Below are positions 1-13,172 of a DNA stretch of 64,000 nucleotides, piece by piece. Origin of the DNA: Hyperoodon ampullatus (lineage: Eukaryota; Chordata; Mammalia; Artiodactyla; Ziphiidae). The stretch spans positions 1-64,000 of the forward strand of contig CATKHW010000386.1 of the NCBI GenBank assembly GCA_949752795.1, read 5' to 3'. How positions within the stretch are numbered: the stretch's first letter is position 1; each line of letters starts with the position of its first letter. A program made the translations under genes and the position numbers. The notes under the pieces were generated by a model. That model made no database searches and was not told the DNA's origin. It worked only from the letters and a program-made list of their open reading frames with translations.

Positions 1-160
1 TATTTCCCGCAGAGGAATATATCTGACTAGTAAGAATCTTAAAACCTATGTATTGATATGTCTCCGTAAGGGAATCAAGTGTGTCTAGACTGGCATAAAC
101 ATGGCATCGAGAATCAGCTCAAACCCACTATAAAAAGGAATTGCAAAAAAAAAAAAAAAA
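1..160 (+). repeat. Unit 0, partial: end of L1-like 3' UTR and poly-A tract
   Basis: Only the last 160 bp of a unit lie in the window. They hold the end of the L1-like 3' UTR and the poly-A remnant. The remnant is an uninterrupted run of 16 A (145-160) here, whereas nearly all other units have A-runs broken by C (CAAAAACAAAACAAAAAAAC). Confidence 0.95.
145..160 (+). repeat. Pure A16 tract
   Basis: Sixteen consecutive A in the poly-A remnant of unit 0. Other units have the interrupted form with C every four to five bases. Confidence 0.95.
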
Positions 161-1898
161 CTGGGAAATTCTTTGCAATTCCTTCAGTGTCTTTGATGAA
201 ACCTGGAATGACCCTATCTACAATGACAGCTGGATGTGGCATAAGGAGGGAAACTTGGGACTGAGAGGATTGGTGAGATTGGGTGAGCAAATGCAGACCC
301 TTTAAAGCAATAATGCATGACACCCATTCCATGGGTCCCAACACTCCAGGTTGAAGGGAATATTACTACAGCTATAACATGTACGGGAAACCTAGAGAAC
401 GGACCCACTGTGAATACGAAAGGTTTCTAAAACTCAACGAATAGTCCCTCTCCTGGTGCTCCGGTTTGACTTTCCATCTGCTTTACTATCAACCTCCCAA
501 CTTGGAGAGACAGCCCCTTTAACCTCCTGGTTCACACAGGTTTCCAATTTGGCAGAGGATGAAAGGGAAGAGGGAGAACCAATGAGAGAGTAGCTGTTAG
601 GCATTTGGAAGGGCACATATCACTCTAATTTCCCGGCAGGAAAAAGAATTAACCAAAGTCTCAGCCCCCCACCGGGAATCAGCATAGGTCCTGAACCAAA
701 ATGTTGGACTTGCGGTCAGCTCACCAAAATCGAGTTGAAAAATGGAGCTCAGGGGCACAGCAATTCACAAACTTGCCGAGTAATAAAGGACAACTATCGT
801 CCAAAAATCTGTTGAGGAAAGGCAACGTGGCAGACTTGAAAGCGAGGCAGGATAGCAGGAAACAGATTTCAAGAGGTACGTTGGAATCGCCTTTAAAGCA
901 CAGGAAGAGGGGCACAACTTCGACAATGATGCACTTGGCCAAAAAGGACGTATGCGTTTTCTCCTGAATATATTCAGGAGAGAACGCATACGCCCTTGTT
1001 GGCCAAGCAAACAAGCGGGCAATGCAAATCTGCACTGCAAAGAAGTATCACTTCCCACCGGTCAAAAGGGACATCCACAAAATGTGTAAAAACCAGAAAG
1101 GCAAGACATGCCCTGGAGAACAGGGAGCCTTGTTATGCTGATGGGCGGGATGTAAATTGCCAACTGCCTCTCTGGAGGAGTGCATTGTGTTCCCTAAAAC
1201 AAGTAAAGAACAGAGCTACAGAGCCAAGGGCACTTCCAGTCTAGGGAATATACCTTGGGAAAACTGAAAATCAATAAGACAGAGCCACCCCAAAATTTAG
1301 GGCTGCACTGCTTACAAGGACCTCAACTTGGATACAACTTAAATATCCCAGGAAATATAAAAATGGTTCAAAAAATTGTGGTACTTACGTACGATGGAAT
1401 ATCCCTCAGCCATGAAATCAATGTCATAAGACCAGTAGCAGCAAAATGGGTGGATTCAGGTACGATGATTCTAAGTGAAATAAGTCACAGAGAAAAAGAA
1501 ACTTATCATAAGATATCACTTATGAAGATCCTGTAAACATGGCTACACTTGAACTGAGTTAGGAAAGAGAACAGTGTCTCACATTTAGAAAACACTCTTA
1601 TGCTTGCTTAAGGGGGAAGGAGAGGTGGGGTGATGCATAAAACCAGAGTTTGATATAAGCACAGGTACCGTTCCAAAAACCAACTATGGAATAGACAAGA
1701 CCTACACCTTCCTCAGTGAAAAGTACTCAAAACCCCATATTTCCCGCAGAGGAATATATCTGACTAGTAAGAATCTTAAAACCTATGTATTGATACGTCT
1801 CCATAAGGGAATCAAGTGTGTCTAGACTGGCATAAACATGGCAGCGAGAATCACCTCAAACCCACTATAAAAAGGAATTTCAAAAACAAAACAAAAAA
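161..1898 (+). repeat. Satellite unit 1
   Basis: Complete unit of 1738 bp. It carries the CAATAATGCATG marker class although its right-hand neighbours 2-6 carry the other class. The palindrome has three unpaired changes. The ORF2 C-terminal frame is open at 1255-1536. Confidence 0.96.
934..1007. repeat. Palindrome, unit 1
   Basis: Zero-spacer inverted repeat with 37-bp arms, ends CTTGGCC/GGCCAAG, centre GAATATATTC. Counting positions 1-74, changes at 15 (G to A), 49 (A to G) and 65 (T to G) each break one pair. Confidence 0.95.
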
Positions 1899-3636
1899 CT
1901 GGGAAATTCTTTACAATTCTTTCATGGTCTCTGATGAAACCTGGAATGACCCTATCTACAACGACAGCTGGATGTGGCATAAGGCTGGACACTTGGGACT
2001 GAGAGGATTGGTGAGATTGGGTGAGCAAATGCAGACCCTTTAAAGCACAAATGCCTGGCAGAAATTCCATGCGTCCCAACTCTCCAGGTTGAAGGGAATA
2101 TTACTACAGCTATAACATGTACGGGAAACCTAGAGAACGGACACACTGTGAATACGAAAGGTTTCTAAAACTCAACGAATAGTCCCTCTCCTGGTACTCC
2201 GGTTTGACTTTCCATCTGCTTTACTATCAATCTCCCAACTTGGAGAGACAGCCCCTTTAACCTCCTGGTTGGCACAGGTTTCCTAATTGGCAGAGGATGA
2301 AAGGGAAGAGGGAGAATCAATGAGAGAGTAGCTGTTAGGCATTTGGACGGGCACATATCACTCTAACTTCCCAGCAGGAAGAAGAATTAACCAAAGTCTC
2401 AGCCCCCCACCGGGAACCAGCATAAGTCCTGAACCAAAATTTTGGACGTACGGTCAGCTCACAAAAAAGGAGTTGAAAAATGGAGCTCAAGGGCACAGCC
2501 ATTCACAAACTGGCAGAGTAATAAAGGACAAGTATCGTCCACAAATCTGTTGAGGGAAGGCAACGAGGCGGACTTGAAAGCGAGGCAGAATAGCAGGAAA
2601 CAGATTTCAAGAGGTACGTTGGAATCACCTTTAAAGCACAGGAAGAGGGGCACAACTTCGACAATGATGCACTTGGCCAAAAAGGGCGTATGATTTTTCT
2701 CCTGAATATATTCAGGAGAAAACGCATACGCCCTTTTTGGCCAAGCAAGCAAGCGGGCAATGCAAATCTGCACTACAAAGAAGTATCACTTCCCAGCGGT
2801 CAAAAGGGATATCCACAAAATGTGTAAAAACCAGAAAGGCAAGACAGGCCCTGGAGAACAGGGAGCCTTGATATGCTGACGGCGGGATGTAAATTGCCAA
2901 CTGCCTCTCTGGAGCACTGCATTGTGTTCCCTAAAAGAAGTAAACAACAGAGCTACAGAGCCAAGGGCAGTTCCAGTCTAGGGAATATACCTTGGGAAAA
3001 CTGAAAATCAATAAGACAGAGCCACCCCAAAATTTAGGGCTGCACTGCTTACAAGGACCTCAACTTGGGTACACATTAAATATCCCAGGAAATATAAAAA
3101 TGGTTCAAAAAATTGTGGTACTTACGTACGATGGAATATCCCTCAGCCATGAAATCAATGTCATAAGGCCAGTAGCAGCAAAATGGGTGGATTCAGGTAT
3201 GATGATTCTAAGTGAAATAAGTCACACAGAAAAAGAAACTTATCATAAGATATCACTTATGAAGATCCTGTAAACATGGCTACACTTGAACTGAGTTAGG
3301 AAAGGGAACAGAGTATCACATTTAGAAAACACTCTTATGCCTGCTGAAGGGGGAAGGAGAGGTGGGGTGATGCATAAAACCAGAGTTTGATATAAGCACA
3401 GGTACTGTTCCAAAGACCAACTATGGAATAGACAAGACCTACACCTTCCTCAGTGAAAGGGACTCAAAACCCCATATTTAACGCAGAGGAATATATCTGA
3501 CTAGTAAGTATCTAAAATCCTATGTATTGATATATCTCCGTAAGGGAATCAAGTGTGTCTAGACTGGCATAAACATGGCAGCGAGAATCAGCTCAAACCC
3601 ACTATAAAAAGGAATTTCAAAAACAAAACAAATAAA
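1899..3636 (+). repeat. Satellite unit 2
   Basis: 1738 bp, CACAAATGCCTGG class. It shares the rare GGCAGAAATTCCATGCG variant (near 2056) with unit 25 only, at an offset of 39,978 bp (23 units), so the two are close paralogues. Near its 3' end it has CCAAAGACC and AGTAAGTATC, also shared with unit 25. Confidence 0.96.
2672..2745. repeat. Palindrome, unit 2
   Basis: Left arm changed at positions 22 and 23 (CG to AT). The right arm is intact. 35 of 37 pairs remain. Confidence 0.95.
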
Positions 3637-5375
3637 CTGGGAAATTCTTTACAATTCCTTCAGGGTTTCTGATGAAGCCTGGAAGGACCCTATCTACAAA
3701 GACAGCTGGATGTGGCATAAGGCTGGACACTTGGGACTGAGAGGATTGGTGAGATTGGGTGAGCAAATGCAGACCCTTTAAAGCACAAATGCCTGGCACA
3801 CATTCCATGGGTCCAAACTCTCCAGGTTGAAGGGAATATTACTACAGCTATAACATGTACGGGAAACCTAGAGAACGGACAAACTGTGAATATGGAAGGT
3901 TTCTAAAACTCAACGAATTGTCCCTCTCCTGGTGCTCCGGTTTGACTTTCCATCTGGTTTACTATCAACCTCCCAACTTGGAGAGACAGCCCGTTTATCC
4001 TCCTGGTTCGCACAGTTTGCCACTTTGGCAGAGGATGAAAGGGAAGAGGGAGAACCAATGAGAGAGTAGCTGTTAGGCATTTCGACGGGCACATATCACT
4101 CTAATTTCTCGGCTGGAAGAAGAATTAACCAAAGTCTCAGCCCCCTAACGGGAACCAGCATAGGTCCTGAACCAAGATTTTGGACATGCGGTCAGCTCAC
4201 AAAAAACAAGTTGTAAAATGGAGCTCAGGGGCACAGCAATGTACAAACTGGCAGAGTAATAAAGGACAACTATCGTCCAAAAATCTGTTCAGAGAATGCA
4301 ACGAGGCGGACTTGAAAGCGAGGCAGAATAGCAGGAAACAGATTTCAAGAGGTACGTTGGAATCGTCTTTCAAGCACAGGAAGAGGGGCACAACTTCGAC
4401 AATGATGCACTTGGCCAAAAAGGGCGTATGCGTTTTCCCCTGAATATATTCAGGAGAAAACGCATACGCACTTTTTGGCCAAGCAAGCAAGTGGGCAATG
4501 CAAATCTGCACTACAAAGAAGTATCACTTCCCACCGGTCAAAAGGGACATCCACAAAATGTGTAAAAACCAGAAAGGCAAGACAGGCCCTGGAGAACAGG
4601 GTGCCTTGTTATGCTGATGGGCGGGATGTAAATTGCCAACTGCCTCTCTGGAGGAGTGCATTGTGTTCCCTAAAACAAGTAAACAACAGAGATACAGAGC
4701 CAAGGTCACTTCCAGTCTAGGGAATATACCTTGGGAAAACTGAAAATCAATAAGACAGAGCCACCCCAAAATTTAGGGCTGCACTGCTTACAAGGACCTC
4801 AACTTGGGTACACCTTAAATATCCCAGGAAATATAAAATTGGTTCAAAAAATTGTGGTACTTACGCACGATGTGATATCCCTCAGCCACGAAATCAATGT
4901 CGTGAGACCAGTAGCAGCAAAATGGGTGGATTCAGGTTCGATGATTCTAAGTGAAATAAGTCACACATAAAAAGAAACTTATCATAACATATAACTTATG
5001 AAGATCATGTAAACATGGCTACACTTCAACTGAGTTAGGAAAGTCAACAGTGTCTCTCATTTAGAAAACACTCTTATGCCTGCTTAAGGGGGAAGGAGAG
5101 GTGGGGTGATGCATAAAACCAGAGTTTGATATAAGCACAGGTACCGTTCCAAAAACCAACTATGGAATAGACAAGACCTACACCTTCCTCAGTGAAAGGG
5201 ACTCAAAACCCCATATTTCCCACAGAGGAATATATCTGACTAATAAGAATCTTAAAACCTATGTATTGATAGGTCTCCATAAGGGAATGAAGTGTGTCTA
5301 GACTGGCATAAACATGGCAGCGAGAATCAGCTGAAACCCACTATAAAAAGCAATTTCAAAAACAAAACAAAAAAA
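3637..5375 (+). repeat. Satellite unit 3
   Basis: 1739 bp, CACAAATGCCTGG class. The ORF2 C-terminal frame (from 4731) is cut at residue 79 by a GAA-to-TAA change. The unit has no direct counterpart in the paralogous right-hand block, where units 25 and 26 skip it. Confidence 0.95.
4410..4483. repeat. Palindrome, unit 3
   Basis: Changes at 29 (T to C) and 61 (C to A). 35 of 37 pairs remain. Confidence 0.95.
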
Positions 5376-7111
5376 CTGGGAAATTATTTACAATTCCTTC
5401 AGGGTCTCTGATGAAACCTGGAATGACCCTATCTACAATGACAGCTGGATGTGGCATAAGGAGGGACACTTGGGACTGAGAGGATTGGTGAGATTGGGTG
5501 AGCAAAGGCAGACACTTTAAAGCACAAATACCTGGCACCCATTCCATGGGTCCCAACTCTCCAGGTTGAAGGGAATATTACTACAGCTATAAAATGTACG
5601 GGAAACCTAGAGAACGGACACACTGTGAATACGAAAGATATCTAAAACTCAACGAATAATCCCTCTCCTGGTGCTCCAGTTTCACTTTCCATCTGCTTTA
5701 CCATCAACCTCCCAACTTGGAGAGACATCCCCTTTAACATCCTGGTTCGCACAGGTTGCCAATTTGGCAGAGGATGAAATGGAAGAGGGAGAACCAATGA
5801 GAGAGTAGCTGTAAGGCATTTGGACGGGCACATATCACTCTAATTTCCCGGCAGGAAGAAGAATTAACCAAAGTCTCAGCGCCCAACCGGAACCAGCATA
5901 GGTCCTGAACCAAAATTTTGGAAATGTGGTCAGCTCACAAAAAATGAGTTGAAAAATGGAGCTCAGGGGCACAGCAATTCACAAACTGGCAGAGTAATAA
6001 ATGACAACTATCATCCAAAAATCTGTTGAGGGAAGGAAACGAGGCGGACTTGAAAGTGAGGCAGAATAGCAGGAAACAGATTTCAAGAGGTACGTTCGAA
6101 TCACCTATAAAGCACAGGATGAGGGGCACAACTTCGACAATGATGCAGTTGGCCAAAAAGGGCGCATGCGTTTTCTCCTGAATATATTCAGGAGAAAACG
6201 CATACGCCCTTTTTGGCCAAGCAAGCAACGGGCAATGCAAATCTGCACTACAAAGAGGTATCACTTCCCAGCCGTCAAAAGGGATATCCACAAAATGTGT
6301 AAGAACCAGAAAGGCAAGACAGGCCCTGGAGAACAGGGAGCCTTGATATGCTGATGGGCGGGATGTAAATTGCCAACTGCCTCTCTGGAGGAGTGCATTG
6401 TGTTCCCTAAAACAAGTAAACAACAGAGCTACAGAGCCAAGGGCACTTCCAGTCTAGGGAATATACCTTGGGAAAACTGAAAATCAATAAGAAAGAGCAA
6501 CCCCAAAATTTAGGGCTTCACTGCTTACAAGGACCTCAACTTGGGTACACCTTAAATATCCCAGGAAATATAAAAATGGTTCAAAAAATTGTGGTACTTA
6601 CGTACGATGAAATATCCCTCAGACATGAAATCAATATCATAAGACCAGTAGCAGCAAAATGGGTGGATTCAGGTACGATGATTCTAAGTGAAATAAGTCA
6701 CACAGAAAAAGAAACATATCATAAGATATCACTTATGAAGATCTTGTAAACATGGCTACACTTGAACTGAGTTAGGAAAGAGAACAGAGTCTCACATTTA
6801 GAAAACACTCTTATGGCTGCTGAAGGGGGAAGGAGAGGTGGGGTGATGCATAAAACCAGAGTTTGATATAAGCACAGGTACTGTTCCAAAAACCAACTAT
6901 GGAAGAGACAAGACCTACACCTTCCTCAGTGAAAGGGACTCAAAACACCATATTTCCCGCAGAGGAATATATCTGACTAGTAAGAATCTTAAAACCTATG
7001 TATTGATATGTCTCCATAAGGGAATCAAGTGTGTCTAGACTGGCATAAACATGGCATGAGAATCAGCTCAAACCCACTATAAAAAGGAATTTCAAAAACA
7101 AAACAAATAAA
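5376..7111 (+). repeat. Satellite unit 4
   Basis: 1736 bp, CACAAATACCTGG variant of the C class. Its 3' end has CATGGCATGAGAATC (near 7050) instead of CATGGCAGCGAGAATC, a form shared only with the end of unit 25. A 162-codon minus-strand open frame (5935-6423) runs across the palindrome; I regard it as chance. Confidence 0.95.
6148..6221. repeat. Palindrome, unit 4
   Basis: Changes at 1 (C to G) and 18 (T to C). The right arm is intact. Confidence 0.95.
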
Positions 7112-8850
7112 CTGGGAAATTCTTTACAATTCCTTCAGGGTCTCTGATGAAACCTGGAATGACCCTATCTACAACGACAGCTGGATGTGGCATAAGGCTG
7201 GACAATTGGGACTGAGATGATTGGTGTGATTGGGTGAGCAAATGCAGACCCTTTAAAGCACAAATGCCTGGCACCCATTCCATGGGTCCCAACTCTCCAT
7301 GTTGAAGGGAATATTACTACAGCTATAACATGTACACGAAACCTAGAGAACGGACACACTGTGAATACGAAAGATTTCTAAAACTCAACGAATAGTCCCT
7401 CTCCTGGTGCTCCGGTTTCACTTTCCATCTGCTTTACCATCAACCTCCCAACTTGGAGAGACAGCCCCTTTAACATCCTGGTTCGCACAGGTTGCCAATT
7501 TGGCAGAGGATGAAAGGGAAGAGGGAGAACCAATGAGAGAGTAGCTGTTAGGCATTTGGACGGGCACATATCACTCTAATTTCCCGGCAGGAAGAAAAAT
7601 TAACCAAAGTCTCAGCCACCCACCGGGAACCAGTATAGGTCCTGAAGCAAAATTTTGGACTTTCGGTCAGCTCACAAAAAACGAGGTGAAAAATGGAGCT
7701 CAGGGGCACAGCAATTCACAAACTGCCTGAGTAATAAAGGAAAACAATCGTCCAAAAATCTGTTGAGTGAGGACAACGAGTCTGACTTGAAAGTGAGGCA
7801 ACATAGCAGGAAACAGATTTCAAGAGGTACGTTGGAATCGCCTTTAAAGCACAGGAAGAGGGGCACAATTTCGACAATGATGCACTTGGCCAAAAAGGGC
7901 ATATGCGTTTTCTCCTGAATATATTCAGGAGAAAACGCATACGCACTTTTTGGCCAAGCAAGCAAGCGGGCAATGCAAATCTGCACTACAAAGAAGTGTC
8001 ACTTCCCACTGGTCAAAAGGGACATCCACAAAATGTGTAAAAACCAGAAAGGCAAGACAGGCCCTGGAGAACATGGACCCTTCTTATGCTGATGGGCGGG
8101 ATGTAAATTGCCAACTGCCTCTCTGGAGGAGTGCATTGTGTTCCCTAAAACAAGTAAACAACAGAGCTACAGAGCCAAGGGCACTTCCAGTGTAGGGAAT
8201 ATACCTTGGGAAAACTGAAAATCAATAAGACAGAGCCACCCCAAAATTTAGGGCTGCACTGCTTACAAGGACCTCAACTTGGGTACACCTTAAATATCCC
8301 AGGAAATATAAAAATGGTTCAAAAAATTGTGGTACTTACGTACGATAAAATATCCCTCAGCCATGAAATCAATGTCATAAGACCAGTAGCAGCAAAATGG
8401 GTGGATTCAGGTACGATGATTCTAAGTGAAATAAGTCACACAGAAAAAGAAACTTATCATAAGATATCACTTATGAAGATCCTGTAAACATGGCTACACT
8501 TGAACTGAGTTAGGAAAGAGAACAGTGTCTCACATTTAGAAAACACTCTTATGCCTGCTTAAGGGGGAAGGAGAGGTGGGGTGATGCATAAAACCAGAGT
8601 TTGATATAAGCACAGGTACCATTCCAAAAACCAACTATGGAATAGACAAGACCTACACCTTCCTCAGTGAAAGGGACTCAAAACACCATATTTCCTGCAG
8701 AGGAATATAGCTGACTAGTAACAATCTTAAAACCTATGTATTGATATGTCTCCGTAAGGGAATCAGGAGTGTCTAGACAGGCATAAACTTGGCAGCGAGA
8801 ATCAGCTCAAACCCACTATAAAAAGGAATTGCAAAAACAAAACAAAAGAA
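7112..8850 (+). repeat. Satellite unit 5
   Basis: 1739 bp, C class. Paralogous to unit 26 (offset 36,502 bp, 21 units): both have TACACGAAACC, GTGTGATTGGG and GGACAATTGGG. The palindrome has two changes. Confidence 0.96.
7885..7958. repeat. Palindrome, unit 5
   Basis: Changes at 17 (G to A) and 61 (C to A). The change at 17 is not matched in the right arm. Confidence 0.95.
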
Positions 8851-9570
8851 CTGGGAAATTGTTTACAATTCCTTCAGGGTCTCTGATGAAACCTGGAATG
8901 TCCCTATCTACAATGACAGCTGGATGTGGCATAAGGCTGGACACTTGGGACTGAGAGGATTGGTGAGATTGGGTGAGCAAATGCAGACCCTTTAAAGCAC
9001 AAATGCCTGGCACCCATTCCATTGGTCCCAACTCTCCAGGTTGAAGGGAATATTACTACAGCTATAACATGTACGGGAAACCTAGAAAATGGACCCACTG
9101 TGAATAAGAAAGGTTTCTAAAACTCAACGAATAGTCCCTCTCCTGGTGCTAAGGTATGACTTTACATCTGCTTTACTATCAATCTCCCAACTTGGAGAGA
9201 CAGCCCCTTTAACCTCCTGGTTCGCACAGGTTTCCAATTTGGCAGAGGATGAAAGGGAAGAGGGAGAACCAATGAGAGAGTAGCTGTTAGGCATTTGGCC
9301 GGACACATATCACACAAATTTCCCAGCAGGAAGAAGAATTAACCAAAGTCTCAGCCCCCCACCGGGAACCAGCATAGGTCCTGAACCAAAATTTTGGACT
9401 TGCGGTCAGCTCACAAAAAACGAGTTGAAAAATGGAGCTCAGGGGCACAGCAATTCACAAACTGGCCGAGTAATAATGGACAACTATCGTCCAAAAATCT
9501 GTTAAGGGAAAGCAACGAGGCGGACTTGAAAGCGAGGCAGAATAGCAGGAAACAGATTTGAAGAGGTAAG

Positions 9571-9831
9571 TTGGAATCGCCTTTAAAGCACAGGAAGAGG
9601 GGCACAACTTCGACAATGATGCACTTGGCCACAAACGGCGTATGCGATTTCTCCTGTATATATTCCAGAGAAAACGCATACACCCTTTTTGGCCAAGCAA
9701 GCAAGCGGGCAATGCAAATCTGCACTACAAAGAATTATCACTTCCCACTGGTCAAAAGGGACATCCACAAAATGTGTAAAAACCAGAAACGCAAGACAGG
9801 CCCCGGAGAACAGGGAGCCTTGTTATGCTGA
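9571..9831 (+). pseudogene. ORF2-frame remnant reading through the palindrome (unit 6)
   Basis: In this copy the palindrome centre is TGTATA instead of TGAATA, so the usual TGA stop is absent. One frame runs from SPLKHRKRG, upstream of the palindrome, to MQICTTKNYHF, downstream. Both flanks are in the ancestral ORF2 frame, so the insertion plus small changes keeps the frame here. The ~25 residues coded by the palindrome have no ORF2 counterpart. Confidence 0.65.
9624..9697. repeat. Palindrome, unit 6 (strongly decayed)
   Basis: Seven unmatched changes at 9, 13, 24, 34, 43, 44 and 59. The centre is TGTATATATTCC. It and its unit 27 paralogue are the most decayed copies. Confidence 0.9.
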
Positions 9832-10589
9832 TGGGAGGGATGTAAATTGCCAACCTCCTCTCTGGAGGAGTGCATTGTGTTCCCTAAAACAAGTAAACAA
9901 CAGAGCTACAGAGCCAAGGACACTTCCAGTCTAGGGAATATACCTTGGGAAAACTGAAAATCAATAAGACAAAGCCACCCCAAAATTTAGGGCTGCACTG
10001 CTTACAAGGACCTCAACTTGGGTACACCTTATATATCCCAGGAAATATAAAAATGGTTCAAAAAATTGCGGTACTTACGTACGATGGGATATCCCTCAGC
10101 CACGAAATCAATGCCATGAGACCAGTACCAGCAAAATGGGTGGATTCAGGTACGATGATTTTAAGTGAAATAAGTCACAGAGAAAAAGAAACTTATCATA
10201 AGATATCACTTATGAAGATCCTGTAAACATGGCTACACTTGAACTGAGTTAGGAAAGTGAACAGTGTCTCTCATTTAGAAATCACTCTTAACCGTGCTAA
10301 AGGGGGAAGGAGAGGTGGGGTGATGCGTAAAACCAGAGTTTGATATAAGCACAGGTACTGTTCCAAAAACCAACTATGGAATAGACAAGACCTACACCTT
10401 CCTCAGTGAAAGGGACTCAAAACCCCATATTTCCCGCAGAGGAATATATCTGACTAGTGAGAATCTTAAAACCTATGGATTGATATGTGTCCGTAAGGGA
10501 ATCAAGTGTGTCTAGACTGGCATAATCATGGCAGCGAGAATCAGCTCAAACCCACTATAAAAAGGAATTTCAAAAACAAAACAAAAAAA

Positions 10590-12326
10590 CTGGGAAATTC
10601 TTTACAATTCCTTCATGGTCAATGATGAAACCTGGAATGACCCTATCTACAACGACAGCTGGATATGGCATAAGGCTGGACACTTGGGACTGAGGGGATT
10701 GGTGAGATTGGGTGAGCAAATGCAGACCCTTTAAAGTAATAATGCATGGCACCCATTCCATGGGTCCCAACTCTCCAGGTTGAAGGGAATATTACTACAG
10801 TTATAACATGTACGGGAAACCTAGAGAACGGACACACTGTGAATACGAAAGGTTTCTAAAACTCAACGAATAATCCCTCTCCTGGTGCTTCGGTTTGACT
10901 TTCCACCTGCTTTACTATCAACCTCCCAACTTGGAGAGACAGCCCCTTTAACCTCCTGTTTCGCACAGGTTGCCAATTTGGCAGAGGATGAAAGGGAAGA
11001 GGGAGAACCAATGAGAGAGTAGCTGTTAGGCATTTGGACGGGCACATATCACTGTAATTTCCCAGCAGGAAGAAGAATTAACCAAAGTCTCAGCCCCCCA
11101 CTGGGAACCAGCATAGGTCCTGAACCAAAATTTTGGACTTGCGGTCAGCACACCAAAAACGAGTTGAAAAATGGAGCTCAGGGGCACAGCAATACACAAA
11201 CTGGCCGAGTAATAAAGGACATTTATCGTCAAAAATCTGTTGAGGGAACGCAACGAGGCGGACTTTAAGGCGAGGCAGAATAGCAGGAAACAGATTTCAA
11301 GAGGTACGTTGGAATCGCCTTTAAAGCACAGGAAGAGGGGCACAACTTCGACAATGATGCACTTGACCAAAAAGGGCGTATGCGTTTTCTCCTGAATATA
11401 TTCAGCAGAAAACGCATATGCCCTTTTTGACCTAGCAAGCAAAGGGCAATACAAATCTGCACTACAAAGAAGTATCACCTCCCACCAGTCAAAAGGGACA
11501 TCCACAAAATGTGTAAAAACCAGAAAGGCAAGACAGGCCCTGGAGAACCGGGAGACTTGTTATGCTGATGGGCGGGATGTAAATTGCCAACTGCCTCTCT
11601 GGAGGAGTGCATTGTGTTCCCTAAAACAAGTAAACAACAGAGCTACAGAGCCAAGGGCACTTCCAGTCTAGGGAATATACCTTGGGAAACCTGAAAATCA
11701 ATAAGACAGAGGCACTCCAAAATTTAGGGCTGCACTGCTTACAAGGACCTCAACTTGGGTACACCTTAAATATCCCAGGAAATATAAAAATGGTTCAAAA
11801 AATTGCGGTACTTACGTACGATGGGATATCCCTCAGCCACGAAATCAATGCCATGAGACCAGTACCAGCAAAATGGGTGGATTCAGGTACGATGATTTTA
11901 AGTGAAATAAGTCACAGAGAAAAAGAAACTTATCATAAGATATCACTTATGAAGATCCTGTAAACATGGCTACACTTGAACTGAGTTAGGAAAGTGAACA
12001 GTGTGTCTCATTTAGAAATCACTCTTAACCGTGCTAAAGGGGGAAGGAGAGGTGGGGTGATGCGTAAAACCAGAGTTTGATATAAGCACAGGTACTGTTC
12101 CAAAAACCAACTATGGAATAGACAAGACCTACACCTTCCTCAGTGAAAGGGACTCAAAACACCATATTTCCCGCAGAGGAATATATCTGACTAGTGAGAA
12201 TCTTAAAACCTATGGATTGATATGTGTCCGTAAGGGAATCAAGTGTGTCTAGACTGGCATAATCATGGCAGTGAGAATCAGCTCAAACCCACTATAAAAA
12301 GGAATTTCAAAAACAAAACAAAAAAA
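10590..12326 (+). repeat. Satellite unit 7
   Basis: 1737 bp, CAATAATGCATGG class, though its first C is changed to T. Closely related to unit 11 (offset 6952 bp, four units): both share GATATGGCATAAGG, a palindrome with TTGACC on the left and TTGACCTAG on the right, and a loss of one A after ATTTATCGTC. Confidence 0.96.
11362..11435. repeat. Palindrome, unit 7
   Basis: Changes at 5, 45, 58, 69 and 72. GGCC is GACC on the same strand in both arms, so the two changes do not pair with each other. Confidence 0.92.
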
Positions 12327-12544
12327 CTGGGAAATTCTTTACAATTCCTTCAGGGTCCCTGATGAAACCTGGAATGACCCTATCTACAATGACATCTGGA
12401 TGTGGCATACGGAGGGACACTTGGGACTGAGACGATTGGTGAGATTGGGTGAGCAAATGCAGACCCTTTAAAGCAATAATGCATGGCACCCATTCCATGG
12501 GTCCCAACTCTCCAGGTTGAAGGGAATATTACTACAGCTATAAC

Positions 12545-12727
12545 ATGTACGGGAAACCTAGAGAACGGACACACTGTGAATACGAAAGGTTTCTAAAACT
12601 CAACGAAGGGTCCCTCTCCTGGTGCTCCAGTTTGACTTTCCATCTGTTTTACTATCACCTCCCAACTTGGAGGGACAGCCCCTTTAACCTCCTGGTTCGC
12701 ACAGGTTGCCAATTTGGCAGAGGATGA
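12545..12727 (+). pseudogene. ORF2-derived open frame around the WRDSPFN block (unit 8)
   Basis: In units 8, 9, 28, 31 and 34 the change GAATAG to GAAGGG removes a stop and opens 60 to 82 codons. The frame includes MYGKPRERTHCEYER and TWRDSPFNLLVRTGC, which align to consecutive ORF2 blocks at about the right spacing. The other copies start at 14283, 47310, 52526 and 57740. This supports the ORF2 origin of this region and does not indicate coding. Confidence 0.7.
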
Positions 12728-13098
12728 AAGGGAAGAGGGAGAACCATTGAGAGAGTAGATGTTAGGCATTTGGACGGGCACATATCACTGTAATTTCCCG
12801 GCAGGAAGAAAAATTAACCAAAGTCTCAGCCACCCACCGGGAACCAGTATAGGTCCTGAACCAAAATTTTGGACTTGCGGTCAGCTCACCAAAAACGAGT
12901 TGAAAAATGGAGCTCAGGGGCACAGCAATTCACAAACTGGCCGAGTAATAAAGGACAACTATCGTCCAAAAATCTGTTGAGGGAAGGCAACGAGGCGGAC
13001 TTCAACGCGATGCAGAATAGCAGGAAACAGATTTCAAGAGGTACGTTGGAATCGCCTTTAAAGCACAGGAAGAGGGGCACAACTTCGACAATGATGCA

Positions 13099-13172
13099 CT
13101 TGGCCAAGAAGGGCGTATGCGTTTTCTCCTGAATATATTCAAGAGAAAACGCATACGCCCATTTTGGCCAAG
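13099..13172. repeat. Palindrome, unit 8
   Basis: Changes at 10 (A to G), 44 (G to A) and 63 (T to A). Confidence 0.93.

Larger units (their letters stand above)
8851..10589 (+). repeat. Satellite unit 6
   Basis: 1739 bp, C class. Paralogous to unit 27 up to the palindrome (offset 36,502 bp): both have CCATTGGTCCC and TGGTGCTAAGG. It has one of the two strongly decayed palindromes in the window. Confidence 0.96.

Noticed and set aside
721..1035. A ~104-codon minus-strand open frame (MQICIARLLAWPKRAYAFSPEYIQEK...) present in most units
   Set aside because: It lies antisense to the L1-derived sequence and runs through the palindrome, and it persists only because the units are near copies. It is lost or altered in several units, and I know no family that it matches.
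5935..6423. 162-codon minus-strand frame in unit 4, and similar 145-159-codon frames near 11026, 21454 and 56220
   Set aside because: Fusions of the recurrent antisense frames by single-base changes; no ribosome-entry context, domain or conservation beyond array homogenisation.
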